A DNA stretch of 64,000 nt from Candidatus Hydrogenedentota bacterium. Lineage in GTDB: Bacteria; Hydrogenedentota; Hydrogenedentia; Hydrogenedentales; JAEUWI01. The translations under genes and the position numbers were made by a program. The notes beneath the pieces are model-generated. The model did no database searches. It was not told the DNA's origin and was given only the letters and a program-made list of their open reading frames with translations. The stretch is from the NCBI GenBank assembly GCA_019637335.1, contig JAHBVV010000020.1, positions 1-64,000 of the forward strand, given 5' to 3'. Shown in pieces: positions 26,130 to 37,080 of the stretch. Numbering within the stretch: the first letter of the stretch is position 1; every line of letters starts with the position of its first letter.

Positions 26130-26989
26130 CCGCGGCGTTCGAACACATCCAGCGCGGTGTGGGCGCTCGCGTTGAACACCCGGCGCCCATCCGCCTCGAA
26201 GGCCGCGCGCGCCGCCGCGTAGGCGGCTTCCTGCCGCGCGACATCCGGCACGCCGATCTGATCCCCGACCTGGTAATACTGGTTGCTGAAATGCAGCCCC
26301 CGGATCAGCTCGACGTTCTCTTCCGTGATCGTGATCTTCCCCGGCGGAAAGCGCTTCGGCAGTTCGCCGTAGTCGTGGTCCAGCCCGATGAGATACACCG
26401 GGTCGCAGCCCAGGTGATACGCGAGTTGCAGCATGATGTAGGTCACCGTGCTGCCGAGATGCACAATGGCCGCGAAATCACGGGAAAACTGGGGATAGAG
26501 ATCTTCCCAGTAGTACAATTGCCCGCGCATCCGCGGCGCATTGAAGAAGAGGGTCCGCCGATCGGGCTTGAACGCGTAGGCGTTGTAGATCGCCGCCAGC
26601 TTCACCGGCCCGGAAACCCGGCCGACGTCGTGACGCCGTAGCTCCAGTTGCTCGATATCCTCAAAGACCAGGTAGGACGTGTGAAAGCCCCACTCCGGAA
26701 AAGCCTGGTAAATCCCGTTGCAGCCGATCGTGACCTCGCGCCGCAGCTTCGCCAGGTCCAGCGCCTGGAGGCTCGGCCCATTCGCGATGATGAAACACCG
26801 GCGGCCGCGCTGCTTGTTGCGCATGAGCGCCAGCCGCTGCTGGCTGCCGGGGATGTGGGTGAAGCGCGGCATACCCCACGGGCCCAGCTTGAGCCCCACC
26901 CGATCAAAGTAGCCGCGCCGCGCGCGCAGCAGCCGCCAGTACGCCAGGGGCAGCGCATATTTCGGGAACTTCGGCGTCCAGGCGATCAT
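26108..26989 (-). CDS. MptE-like DUF115 protein
   Basis: The 293-residue product matches the DUF115/6-hydroxymethylpterin pyrophosphokinase MptE-like fold: RCFIIANGPSLQALDLAKLR near residue 70, a Rossmann-like core, and CDPVYLIGLDHDYGE near 215. In bacteria these proteins usually occur in flagellin, capsule or surface-glycan clusters rather than in pterin synthesis, and some act as glycosyltransferases (the Maf type). Its position against the two GT4 genes supports a glycan role. The 3' end overlaps the GT gene by 22 bp in convergent orientation. Confidence 0.75.
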   Translation of the reverse strand: MIAWTPKFPKYALPLAYWRLLRARRGYFDRVGLKLGPWGMPRFTHIPGSQQRLALMRNKQRGRRCFIIANGPSLQALDLAKLRREVTIGCNGIYQAFPEWGFHTSYLVFEDIEQLELRRHDVGRVSGPVKLAAIYNAYAFKPDRRTLFFNAPRMRGQLYYWEDLYPQFSRDFAAIVHLGSTVTYIMLQLAYHLGCDPVYLIGLDHDYGELPKRFPPGKITITEENVELIRGLHFSNQYYQVGDQIGVPDVARQEAAYAAARAAFEADGRRVFNASAHTALDVFERRGYDGLFD

Positions 26990-27070
26990 CCGGCGAACTG
27001 TCCCGCCGCCGTCCCGGCCCGCCGCCCCGGCTGTCCCTGCGCGCTCATACGATCAGGCGTCTCCCGGGCC

Positions 27071-27562
27071 TCAGCCCGCCGGTAGCTCCAGCGGTGTGGC
27101 GGACACCAGTATGCCGTCCTCGTCCGCGTAGATATAGTGTCCGGGGTGAAAGGTCACTCCCGCAAAACGCACCGGAACATTGTGCCGCCCCAGCCCCCGC
27201 TTCTCCGTCTTGCAGGGATGCGTGCCCAGCGCCTTCACCCCCAGATCCATCGCGGCGATATCGGCCGAATCGCGGATGCAACCGTTGATCAGCACGCCCG
27301 CCCAGCCATTCTTCACCGCGCTCGCGGCGATCATATCCCCGAGCATCGCCCGGCGCATCGATGCGCCGCCGTCCACCACAAGCACCTTGCCTTCGCCCGG
27401 CTCCGCCAGGCATTCCTTGACCTTGCTGTTGTCCTCGAAGGCCTTCACGGTCTCGATCACGCCGCAAAACCGCGAGCGGCCGCCGAAATCGCGAAAGGGC
27501 TGCTCCGCAATATCCACCTGCTCCGGAAACTGGTCGCACAAATCAGCCGTCTTGAATGCCAT
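27071..27562 (-). CDS. RraA / 4-hydroxy-4-methyl-2-oxoglutarate aldolase family protein
   Basis: ATG at 27562 has GGGAG (27575-27571) as ribosome site; an earlier ATG at 27580 overlaps that site. The 163-residue product has the RraA-like core AVKNGWAGVLINGCIRDSAD and IAAMDLGVKALGTHPCKTEK. The G-x-x-x-x-G/NGCIRD element holds the divalent-metal and substrate ligands (Arg, Asp) of HMG/CHA aldolases. In E. coli the homologue RraA inhibits RNase E; other members cleave HMG or oxaloacetate. Which function applies here cannot be decided. An 80-bp gap separates it from the DUF115 gene, transcribed the same way. Confidence 0.9.
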   Translation of the reverse strand: MAFKTADLCDQFPEQVDIAEQPFRDFGGRSRFCGVIETVKAFEDNSKVKECLAEPGEGKVLVVDGGASMRRAMLGDMIAASAVKNGWAGVLINGCIRDSADIAAMDLGVKALGTHPCKTEKRGLGRHNVPVRFAGVTFHPGHYIYADEDGILVSATPLELPAG

Positions 27563-27876
27563 GAACGCTTCTCCCTGCATGGTTGCCGGTGGGAGTGTAG
27601 CAAGCCGGCGCGCGGCCGCTCAATGCGGACGGCGGGACAATCGTATATCAACCGTCCTTACGCCGGCAGCCGTCCAGCACTGGCATTCACATCAATCAAT
27701 CAACACGCGCCAACGTGGCTTGGGCTTCCAGCCTGAGGCAACATGAGTGGTGTATTCGAGCGACCGATTGAAGCCTTGAATGCAGCTTCGGAATCCCAGG
27801 ACGAATCAAGCATTTCGTTATTCGTTTAGAATCCAGAGAGACATTCCGGGCCTTTCCGTGAATTTCGTGGTCGGTA

Positions 27877-28100
27877 TACTTTTTCTTGACCACGGATTAC
27901 ACCGATGACACGGATTGCAGCGACGCGCGAACCGGATGACGCCGGCCAGCCCGCCGCCCGATCAACCCCGCTACAATGCTGATGAGGAAGAACCCGAGCG
28001 GGCCGCCTCGGAAATCGCACGCAGCCGCCGGCAGGTCTCAATCACCGGAACGATCATCTATCCGTGTCATCAGTGTAATCCGTGGTCACAAATCCTGATC
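27877..28100 (-). repeat. 204-bp element with terminal inverted repeats, copy B (inverted)
   Basis: The core 27886-28089 is exactly 204 bp, as in copy A, and reads along the minus strand in the same order as 21673-21876. Copies A and B face each other and enclose the 22.1-27.6 kb glycan/RraA segment. The unit is followed by a duplicated 15-mer (GCGGCCAGCGGCTGC at about 28101 and 28156). Between 27563 and 27876 no gene is seen. Confidence 0.8.
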
Positions 28101-28211
28101 GCGGCCAGCGGCTGCTCTAAGAGCTTCGTGGCAATCCCCTCGCCGGTTGCGGCCAGCGGCTGCCCCCCACTCTTTGTGGCGCCCGATCCATCCCGCCGCA
28201 TGCCACGCCAC

Positions 28212-28240
28212 TTGACATATACCCCCTGGGGGTATATAAT
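28212..28240 (+). promoter_or_regulatory. Consensus promoter of the copper cassette
   Basis: TTGACA (28212-28217), 17-bp spacer, TATAAT (28235-28240): both hexamers are perfect. It lies 30 bp upstream of the csoR start, so csoR and the P-type ATPase gene are probably expressed from it as one mRNA. Confidence 0.85.
28217..28237. promoter_or_regulatory. CsoR operator (21-bp palindrome in promoter spacer)
   Basis: ATATACCCCC, a central T, and GGGGGTATAT form a perfect inverted repeat that fills the spacer between -35 and -10. Known CsoR-type repressors bind G/C tracts flanked by TA-rich arms. Its position means a bound repressor would block RNA polymerase. The adjacent csoR gene is the natural regulator. 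Confidence 0.8.
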
Positions 28241-28270
28241 CCGATCAGACTAACCCCACGGATATCGCCC

Positions 28271-28561
28271 ATGCACGACCCGGAAACCCAGAAAAAAATC
28301 GCACACCGGCTCCGCCGCATTGAGGGCCAGGTCGCCGGCATCCGCCGCATGGTGGAGGACGGCAAGTATTGCGTGGACATCCTCACGCAGATCTCCGCCG
28401 CCCAGTCCGCCCTGGCGCAGACCGGCAAGGTCGTGCTGGGCCAGCACATGGCCACGTGCGTCAAGGACACCTTCGAGGATGGCAACGAAGCGGATCGCGA
28501 TCAGAAGATCGCGGAACTGCTGGATGTCTTCATCCGCTATGCCGGACCCGGCCTGCGCTAG
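28271..28561 (+). CDS. csoR: CsoR copper-sensing transcriptional repressor
   Basis: The 96-residue product is an all-helical CsoR/RcnR/FrmR protein. Cys34, His59 and Cys63 reproduce the Cu(I) ligand set and spacing (25 and 4) of Mycobacterium tuberculosis CsoR (Cys36, His61, Cys65), which supports copper rather than nickel or formaldehyde sensing. [20 protein letters not shown] is the family's DNA-contact helix. Apo protein binds the operator; Cu(I) releases it. The gene lies between its putative operator (28217-28237) and the copper ATPase gene 29 bp downstream, giving a self-regulated detoxification unit. Confidence 0.92.
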   Translation: MHDPETQKKIAHRLRRIEGQVAGIRRMVEDGKYCVDILTQISAAQSALAQTGKVVLGQHMATCVKDTFEDGNEADRDQKIAELLDVFIRYAGPGLR

Positions 28562-28590
28562 CCCAACCCCTACAGGAAAGCGAGGTACTT

Positions 28591-31086
<2,496 letters not shown>

Positions 31087-31384
31087 TGGTGCGGGGGTAT
31101 TGTGTGACGCGTCGGGTTGCCCGTTAGGGGATAAAACGCTGCCCTGACTGTTGGCGCTCAACTGAAGGCCCGCACCCACAAGTCGCGACCGCCTTTGGCG
31201 GTGGATCAAGAGAGAATACGCAGCGATAAGGACCGACCGCTCCCCTCACCCACAAGCTGATGGCCGCTTGAAGCGGCCCGCTTGAGGGTGGCACCCGTGG
31301 GTCCTTTCCAATTCCTCCCGCCGATTCGGGGTGGCGGCACCGCATTCGCGGCCGGGCGTTTTTTTCGGCGAGAGGCAGTCCCCG
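31087..31384. other. Intergenic region with hairpins
   Basis: About 300 bp between the copper ATPase and the sulfatase, which converge. Two inverted repeats are visible: ACCGCC-TTT-GGCGGT (31188-31202) and GGCCGCTT-G-AAGCGGCC (31262-31278). CCGC-ATTC-GCGG (31340-31351) lies a few bases before a T7 run at 31359-31365. One of these may end the copper mRNA. No gene is seen. Confidence 0.4.
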
Positions 31385-32914
31385 TCACCGCCCGCGGTCG
31401 GCCACGCTCCGGCCTGAGTCTTTGTACGTATCCAGCAGCGCCGCGAGGCGCGCCACGATCTCGGGGTGCGCCTCGTACAGGTTGGTTGTTTCCGCCGGAT
31501 CGTTTTCCAGGTCGTAGAGCTGGCCCTCGGGCCCGTCGTGGCCGCCTTCGGTCCAGCCGCCGCTGCCGCGCCCGTCGATATACTTCCATTGGCCCTGGCG
31601 AATCGCGAACATGCCGTGAATCGAGTGGTGCACGGTCGCCTCGCGGATCGGGGCCGTCCGCGCTTCCCCGCGCAGGGCCGGCAGGACGTTGTAGCTGTCG
31701 CGCGCGGCGCCCTCCGGCAGTTGCGCGCCGGTTATTGCGGCCACGGTCGCCATCAGATCCATGTGACCGATGACTTCGTCCGATACCGCGCCAGCGGGGA
31801 TCTGGCCTGGCCACTGCGCGATGAAGGGAACCCGGTGGCCACCCTCCCAGATGTCGGCCTTCATGCCGCGGTAGATGTGGCTCGGGTTGTGGCCGTAGGC
31901 CAGCACGGTGCCGGGCTTGTTGGCCATGTTCTCGCCGTCGTTCTGCGCCGACCCGTTGTCGCTGGTGAAGATGACGAGCGTGTTGTCCAGCTGGCCGGCC
32001 GACTCCAGCGCGGCCAGCACCGCGCCGACAAATGCGTCCGTCTGGTGCACGAAATCCCCGTAGCGGTGCGCGCCGCTCGTCCCGATGAATTCGGGCGCGG
32101 GCGCCACCGGGTTGTGCGGCGAGGTCAACGGAAGATACAGGAAGAATGGCGCATCCGCGCGCCGGTTGAACGGCGCTTCGCCGGGTGCGGCCTGGATGAA
32201 GGCCACCGCCTTCTCCAGCAGGGCCGGCAGGACCTCGGTCAGGTCCCAGCCTTCCACCATTGGCCCCGGCGATCCAAACATGGCCTCGGGCTTGGGCCGG
32301 TCGGGCAGGCCGAGCAGGCGATCGTTCTCGATGAAGGCATAGGGCGGAAAGTTGGGCACATCGTCGCCGAAGTAATAGCCGAAGCCGCGCGTAGTCGGGC
32401 CATTCGCGATCGGCTTCGTGAAATCGATGGTGTCCCCCAGCGGCCCGCGCACTTTCACGTCCCACTGGCCCAGCGGGACGTGGTCGTTGGGCCGCGAACC
32501 GTCCTTCGTCGCCCAATCCCAACCCAGGTGCCACTTGCCGATGCACGCGGTGTCATACCCCGCCGCCGCCAGCATGCCGGGCAGCGTGGGCGTCTCCGGG
32601 TCGATGAGGGGCCCGTCCCAGGGCCAGAGCACGCTGCTCTTCAGGCGCGATCGCCAGGCATAGGTCCCCGTGAGCAACGCGTAGCGCGTGGGGGAACAGA
32701 CCGCGCTCGGCGAATGCGCGTCGGTAAAGCGCATGCCCGCCGCAGCCATCGCATCCAGGTGCGGCGTGGGGATCTTCGAGTCCGGGTTGTAGCAGGCCAC
32801 GTCGCCATAGCCCAGATCATCCGCGAGGATCACCACGATGTTGGGCATCGCCGAGTGGACGCCCATGCACGAGGCCGCCAGCACTATTGCGACAATGGTC
32901 TTCAGTGGTCTCAT
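31385..32914 (-). CDS. Secreted formylglycine-dependent sulfatase
   Basis: ATG at 32914 has AGGAG about 10 nt upstream; the open frame beyond it lacks a ribosome site and would bury the signal peptide. The 509-residue product has a signal peptide (RPLKTIVAIVLAASCMGVHS) and the sulfatase core: metal-binding ADDLGYGD near 31-38, the C-x-P-x-R site C73-S-P-T-R77 where Cys becomes formylglycine, GYDTACIGKWHLGWD, and FTSDNGSAQNDG. It resembles arylsulfatase A-type family S1 enzymes that desulfate polysaccharides or glycosaminoglycans. The maturation enzyme is not in view. The next gene upstream (33045) is on the same strand but 130 bp away. Confidence 0.92.
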   Translation of the reverse strand: MRPLKTIVAIVLAASCMGVHSAMPNIVVILADDLGYGDVACYNPDSKIPTPHLDAMAAAGMRFTDAHSPSAVCSPTRYALLTGTYAWRSRLKSSVLWPWDGPLIDPETPTLPGMLAAAGYDTACIGKWHLGWDWATKDGSRPNDHVPLGQWDVKVRGPLGDTIDFTKPIANGPTTRGFGYYFGDDVPNFPPYAFIENDRLLGLPDRPKPEAMFGSPGPMVEGWDLTEVLPALLEKAVAFIQAAPGEAPFNRRADAPFFLYLPLTSPHNPVAPAPEFIGTSGAHRYGDFVHQTDAFVGAVLAALESAGQLDNTLVIFTSDNGSAQNDGENMANKPGTVLAYGHNPSHIYRGMKADIWEGGHRVPFIAQWPGQIPAGAVSDEVIGHMDLMATVAAITGAQLPEGAARDSYNVLPALRGEARTAPIREATVHHSIHGMFAIRQGQWKYIDGRGSGGWTEGGHDGPEGQLYDLENDPAETTNLYEAHPEIVARLAALLDTYKDSGRSVADRGR

Positions 32915-33044
32915 CGTATGCGCGCTCCTGCTGCTGCGGGGTCCCTGGCCTGTTTTCGATAGTATCATACCGCGCTTTGGGGCGGCGCGCGGGTGAATAT
33001 GGTCCGCGTCTCGTCGGGAAAAGGGCGGTGCGATAATCAGGATA

Positions 33045-34184
33045 TCAAGGGTAGTTCCACCCCGCCCCAATATTCGTGATGGGCAACGTGCTCACACGCT
33101 TGTCCAGCGGGTACGCCCGATCGCCCGGATACACCACCCACAGGTGCTCCAATTCCAGATCGGCCAGGGCGCTACTCATCGATTTGGTCATCCGCGGCGC
33201 ATCGGCGTATTTCACCTCGATGGCCCAGTTCTTCCCATGCTCCTGCCAGAACAGGTCCACCTCGGCGCCCGCATGCGTTGCCCAGAAGTTCAACTCCACA
33301 TTCCGCTTGCCGATGGCTCGCGCCGCGACCTCCAGCGCGAAGCCCTCCCAGGAAGCTCCCAACTTATTGTGGGACGCAAGATCGCGATCGCTGCGCACCG
33401 ACATGAGCGTGTGCAGTAGACCGGTGTCCCTGATGTAGACCTTGGGCCGCTTTACCATGCGCTTACTCAGATTCACATGCCACGGATGGAGCGTGCGAAT
33501 CATGAACGTGCCCTCCAGAATATCGATATAGCGTCGCACCAGCAGGTCGCTCACACCGAAAGAGCGGGAAAACTCCGCATAGTTGAGCACCTGCCCGTGA
33601 TAGTGGCAAAGCATGGTCCAGAAGCGCCGAAGCGTGACGGCCGGTACCGTGATGCCGAGCTGGGGAATGTCACGCTCGAGAAAGCTGACGATGTACTGCT
33701 CCCGCCACGCATAGCTGTCGAAATCGTCCATCGCGCCATACGACGGCGGCAGCCCGCCCCGATGCCAGAGTGGACGCCAGTTTTCAACGCCGACATCGGT
33801 CAGGCGAAATCCACCCAGTTCGTGATAGGCGATTCGACCGGCAAGCGACTCCGACGACTGCCGGATGAGATCGCGCGAGGCGCTGCCCAGGATCAGGTAA
33901 CGCTGGTCGGGTCGCGTATCAATCAAGTGCCGCAGCAGGGGAAAAAACTCCGGCAACCGCTGAATCTCGTCTATCACAATCAGACCGGACAAATCATCCA
34001 GAACGAGCTTCGGCTGCGAGAGCAGTGCAAGATCCGCTGGATTCTCCAGATCGAAGTAGTGGTCCGCCGAAAACTGCCTTGAAAGTGTGGTCTTACCCGA
34101 CTGGCGCGGTCCGAGGATCGCGGTGGCAGGGAATTGCCGTAGGAGGTCCTTGAGATGCGCTATGTCTGTAGAGCGGGTTATCAT
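33045..34184 (-). CDS. DUF4143-type AAA ATPase
   Basis: The 379-residue product has Walker A GPRQSGKTT (25-33) and Walker B LIVIDEIQ with Asp72, a sensor-1 region ILGSASRDLIRQSSE, a winged-helix middle part (FSRSFGVSDLLVRRYIDILE) and a C-terminal PD-(D/E)xK-like segment (GAEVDLFWQEHGKNWAIEVK). This is the AAA-plus-DUF4143 architecture. Such genes are often scattered and horizontally acquired, and their role is unresolved. Its codon use and the AT-rich island just upstream (34195-34350) set it apart from neighbours. Its start is immediately after that island. Confidence 0.88.
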   Translation of the reverse strand: MITRSTDIAHLKDLLRQFPATAILGPRQSGKTTLSRQFSADHYFDLENPADLALLSQPKLVLDDLSGLIVIDEIQRLPEFFPLLRHLIDTRPDQRYLILGSASRDLIRQSSESLAGRIAYHELGGFRLTDVGVENWRPLWHRGGLPPSYGAMDDFDSYAWREQYIVSFLERDIPQLGITVPAVTLRRFWTMLCHYHGQVLNYAEFSRSFGVSDLLVRRYIDILEGTFMIRTLHPWHVNLSKRMVKRPKVYIRDTGLLHTLMSVRSDRDLASHNKLGASWEGFALEVAARAIGKRNVELNFWATHAGAEVDLFWQEHGKNWAIEVKYADAPRMTKSMSSALADLELEHLWVVYPGDRAYPLDKRVSTLPITNIGAGWNYP

Positions 34185-34302
34185 GTCCCTATTTTAGCCA
34201 AAGTTCATAGAAATTACAAGGCATTACGACGTAATTTCAATGAACGATATAAAATTATTACTTTTGTAAATTATTTTCTTTTTTGGATGCCTGATTTTCA
34301 TC

Positions 34303-34343
34303 ATCATTGAAATTTCGGAGCAAGACTCCGAGATTTCAATGAT
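34303..34343. repeat. 18-bp inverted repeat in AT-rich island
   Basis: ATCATTGAAATTTCGGAG and CTCCGAGATTTCAATGAT pair over 18 bp with one mismatch around a CAAGA loop. A second inverted repeat GAAATTAC/GTAATTTC (34211-34218, 34232-34239) lies nearby, and ATTTCAATGA occurs three times (34235, 34304 inverted, 34332). The island 34195-34350 is about two-thirds A+T in a genome of roughly two-thirds G+C. It may be the end of a transferred segment, or a terminator. Confidence 0.7.
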
Positions 34344-34352
34344 AATCTAGCC

Positions 34353-34613
34353 TCAAGCCCGCACTCCGCAGCCTCCCAACGCATCGGGAAAGAATGCCTG
34401 CCAGGTCCCAACTACGGTATCCAGAACACCATAAGCGCCTGAACAACCGCCCCTTTTGTTGCCTCCAATCCGCCCTACTCCGCCCGGCAGGATGAAATAC
34501 TGCGTATTCAAATTCAGCGAAATCACCTCACCGGGCGCCATCGGGATCGCGCCGGTCTCCGCAATCACGGCGGGTGCGCCGGGGTGGCCGACGCCTAACG
34601 TATCGCCGTCCAT
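34353..34613 (-). CDS. Small hypothetical protein
   Basis: An 86-residue frame whose ATG at 34613 lies 19 bp inside the end of the upstream gene (stop at 34595), in another frame. It is Gly-rich (VISLNLNTQYFILPGGVGRI), with no signal peptide or known motif. There is no ribosome site, so only translational coupling would express it. It may be a spurious frame. Confidence 0.3.
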   Translation of the reverse strand: MDGDTLGVGHPGAPAVIAETGAIPMAPGEVISLNLNTQYFILPGGVGRIGGNKRGGCSGAYGVLDTVVGTWQAFFPDALGGCGVRA

Positions 34614-35905
34614 ACGATGTCGTCATGGTCGCGGTTGCCCCCAGCGCCGCCGCCGTCGTCCTGCTGGTTGGGCCCCAGGCTATACAGGACAAATCCCTCT
34701 CCCTCGGCGCGATACCGGAGGGGGCCGCCGCCGAACGGATCGGCGAGCATGGCGGCGTCCATCGCAACCGCCACGGCTTCGAGGGCGCCGGGGTAGGCGC
34801 CGTGCGTGTGCTTGTGGTTGCGAAGCGCCACCGCGACATAGAAGCAATGGCGGCGCGCGACGATCATGTCGTACCCGCGGGCGATTAGCAGCACCGTCGG
34901 GGCTTGACTCCGCGCGCAAGTATAGAGAACGGGCCAGTTCCGGGTCTCCTCCGCCAGCGCATGCAGCGCGGCCTGGCGCGCCGCGCCGGGTTCCTGTTCG
35001 AACGCGGAGACGGCCCCTTCAATCAATTCGAGTGTCTTTATGTTGTTGATTGTCCAGAAGATCCGCGGCCGGGGCATCTCCTGCGCGATCATGAATCCGG
35101 CTTCCCCCGCCAGGCTGTCGGCAAAGGCCCCCGGACCGGCCGCCCGCTCCAGCAGGGTCCAGTAGCGCTCCCCCAGCGGCAGCGGGACATCCGTGGCATT
35201 GAAGACTTCCTCGGCGCTTCTCAACGCGCGCTCCAGTGCGAAGTGCCGGGCCATTTGAAGCATCAGCGTCGGGTCGCCTTCCAGCGTGCAGGCCACGTGC
35301 ACGCCCGAATCGAGCCAGGCGCAGGCCGCCTCCAAATCACCGGAACGCGCCGCATCGATTGCCCTGGCCGCTACGTTATGCGCCAGCAATAGCACGTCCG
35401 AAGAAGCGGGCAAGAGTCCTTCGAGTTCGTAGTTCTCAAGCAACGTCGCCGGTTCAAGCGGACGGGCCTCCTCCACGAGCCGAAAGGCCTCGTCGAGCGC
35501 GGCGAACTTCTCGCGTACGCGCCGTTCAACCTCATCCGCCGGCGGCTCGGGGGTATCGCGGGCCCCGCGCCCCGCAAAGGCGGACGGCCCTTGTGTCAAC
35601 GCGTCGTAGAGGGACCAGTCCCCGAGTTCCTCGTCAACCCCCGCCATCGAGCCCGCCGCCCGGCGGTAGATCCGCCCCGCGTCCTTCGCCGCCGGTGGAC
35701 GATCCGGCTTAAACTCGTCCAACTCCAGCTTTCCGAAGCGCGCACGAAAGGCCTCTTTCCGCTTCTGGAGCTCCTGGGACGCGATCTGGTCCGCAACAAA
35801 GTACGCCGCCGCAATCGCGAGAATGAGCACGGCAAGCGCCCGAAGCGCGCGAACGAGCCAGTGCTTTCGCGGGGCCGGCGCGCCCTGCGAGGGTGGGTTC
35901 GGCAT
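34595..35905 (-). CDS. Single-pass membrane protein with prepilin-like C-terminal tail
   Basis: ATG at 35905 has GGAGG about 9 nt upstream on the minus strand. The 436-residue product has one membrane helix near the N-terminus (RALAVLILAIAAAYFVADQI), a long alpha-helical middle and a C-terminal block ADPFGGGPLRYRAEGEGFVL followed by YSLGPNQQDDGGGAGG. That block, DPF-x-G-x-PLRYR-x-GFVLYS-x-G, is seen at the end of many prepilin-like proteins in related genomes. I do not recognise the remainder. It probably faces the periplasm. Confidence 0.7.
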   Translation of the reverse strand: MPNPPSQGAPAPRKHWLVRALRALAVLILAIAAAYFVADQIASQELQKRKEAFRARFGKLELDEFKPDRPPAAKDAGRIYRRAAGSMAGVDEELGDWSLYDALTQGPSAFAGRGARDTPEPPADEVERRVREKFAALDEAFRLVEEARPLEPATLLENYELEGLLPASSDVLLLAHNVAARAIDAARSGDLEAACAWLDSGVHVACTLEGDPTLMLQMARHFALERALRSAEEVFNATDVPLPLGERYWTLLERAAGPGAFADSLAGEAGFMIAQEMPRPRIFWTINNIKTLELIEGAVSAFEQEPGAARQAALHALAEETRNWPVLYTCARSQAPTVLLIARGYDMIVARRHCFYVAVALRNHKHTHGAYPGALEAVAVAMDAAMLADPFGGGPLRYRAEGEGFVLYSLGPNQQDDGGGAGGNRDHDDIVWTAIR

Positions 35906-36011
35906 GGGATGGGTCCTCCGGATACGGCCTTCGGTAGTGGGAAGCCAGTATACCAGCGTGCTCCTCGGGGCTACACCCGTCGAGGGGGACTGGAGCCCGC
36001 GACGGCAATCA

Positions 36012-36135
36012 CCCGGGCCGCGCAAGCGCTGATAATTGCGACGCAGCGCGGGGGCCTGTACCCCAAGATACGCGTCTTTCGACGGGTACAGCCACCCGCG
36101 AATCATCGGTTTTGCTAGCGCTTGCGCGGCCCGGG
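36012..36135. repeat. Nested inverted-repeat element (124 bp)
   Basis: Outer arms CCCGGGCCGCGCAAGCGCT (36012-36030) and AGCGCTTGCGCGGCCCGGG (36117-36135) are perfect 19-bp reverse complements. Inside, CTGTACCC (36056-36063) and GGGTACAG (36084-36091) form the base of a second stem that extends outward with few mismatches. The element lies between two divergent genes and has no coding potential. It can form a cruciform in DNA or a long hairpin in RNA. Confidence 0.8.
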
Positions 36136-36163
36136 CGAACGTTGTCGCGGGAGGCAGTCCCCG

Positions 36164-36192
36164 TTGAAGTCCCCCGCCGGGCGCCGTACACT
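36164..36192 (+). promoter_or_regulatory. Candidate promoter for moxR-vwa
   Basis: TTGAAG (36164-36169), 17 bp, TACACT (36187-36192); 4 of 6 matches each. It lies just after the nested inverted repeats and gives a leader of about 42 nt to the ATG at 36241. Confidence 0.4.
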
Positions 36193-36240
36193 ATACCCAA
36201 CAGGCCCTTACCCCCAAGACCGGAGCGATCGAGCACGTCC

Positions 36241-37080
36241 ATGTCCATTCCGCAGTTCCAAGGCACCGATAAGTACTACCTGGACCCCGAGCTGAAGGGG
36301 ATCGTCAATATCGCCCTGACCATGGAGAAGCCGCTCCTCCTCACGGGCGAGGCGGGCACGGGCAAGACCCAGCTTGCCATGGAAGTGGCGCGCGCGCTGG
36401 GTATGGACACGGAGATCCTCCGCTGCAAATCCACGATCAAGGGCGAGGAGGCCTGCTACACGCAGGACACGGTGCTCCGCCTGAACGACGCGCGCTTTGG
36501 TCCCGGCGAATCCGGCCGCCACGTGGAGAGTTTTTACGACTACGTGATCTGGGGTCCCATCGGGCGGGCCTTTCGCGCGGACAAAAAGGTGGTGCTGCTG
36601 CTGGACGAGGTGGACAAGACCGAGTCCGATGTGCAGGACAACCTGCTCGACATCCTGGAGGAATGCCAGTTCACCATCCGCGAGGTGAACGACACCATCA
36701 AGGCGGCCATCCGCCCCGCGATCTTCATCACCTCCAACGCCAAGCGCGAGCTTTCCGATCCTTTCCTGCGCCGCTGCTACTGCCACCATATCGCATTCCC
36801 CTCGCGGGAGGACATGCGCGAAATCGTCAACCTCCACTACCCGCAGACCAGCCCGAAACTCCTGGAGGCCGCCATCAACATCTTCTACGAGCTCCGCGAG
36901 CGCGGCTTCGAGAAGCCCCCGGCGACGAGCGAGCTCCTGGACTGGATCGGCGCGCTCGAGGCCACGGGCCAGGTCCCGAATCCCGACATGCCCCCGCTTA
37001 CCGGCGCCCTGCTCAAGCGCGCGGGCGACATCCTCCGCTACCGCGGCGGCGGCAGCCCCTCGCGCGGATCGCGCTACTGA
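36241..37080 (+). CDS. MoxR-type AAA+ ATPase
   Basis: The 279-residue product has Walker A GEAGTGKT near residue 36, Walker B VVLLLDEVDKTESDVQDNLL and sensor-1 AIFITSNAKRELSDPFLRRC. ATG at 36241 fits the family length; starts further upstream extend into the inverted-repeat region. MoxR ATPases work with von Willebrand-factor-A proteins as chaperone pairs that insert metals or activate enzymes (as CoxD/CoxE in CO dehydrogenase, NorQ/NorD). The VWA partner follows at 37721, but a repeat array now separates them; the 13 bp at its stop (CGCGCTACTGATG) recur at the partner's start. Confidence 0.9.
   Translation: MSIPQFQGTDKYYLDPELKGIVNIALTMEKPLLLTGEAGTGKTQLAMEVARALGMDTEILRCKSTIKGEEACYTQDTVLRLNDARFGPGESGRHVESFYDYVIWGPIGRAFRADKKVVLLLDEVDKTESDVQDNLLDILEECQFTIREVNDTIKAAIRPAIFITSNAKRELSDPFLRRCYCHHIAFPSREDMREIVNLHYPQTSPKLLEAAINIFYELRERGFEKPPATSELLDWIGALEATGQVPNPDMPPLTGALLKRAGDILRYRGGGSPSRGSRY

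Noticed and set aside
33045-34184. DUF4143 ATPase as an antitoxin/toxin pair with the sulfatase
   Set aside because: The genes are 130 bp apart and unrelated in function; nothing suggests a toxin-antitoxin unit.
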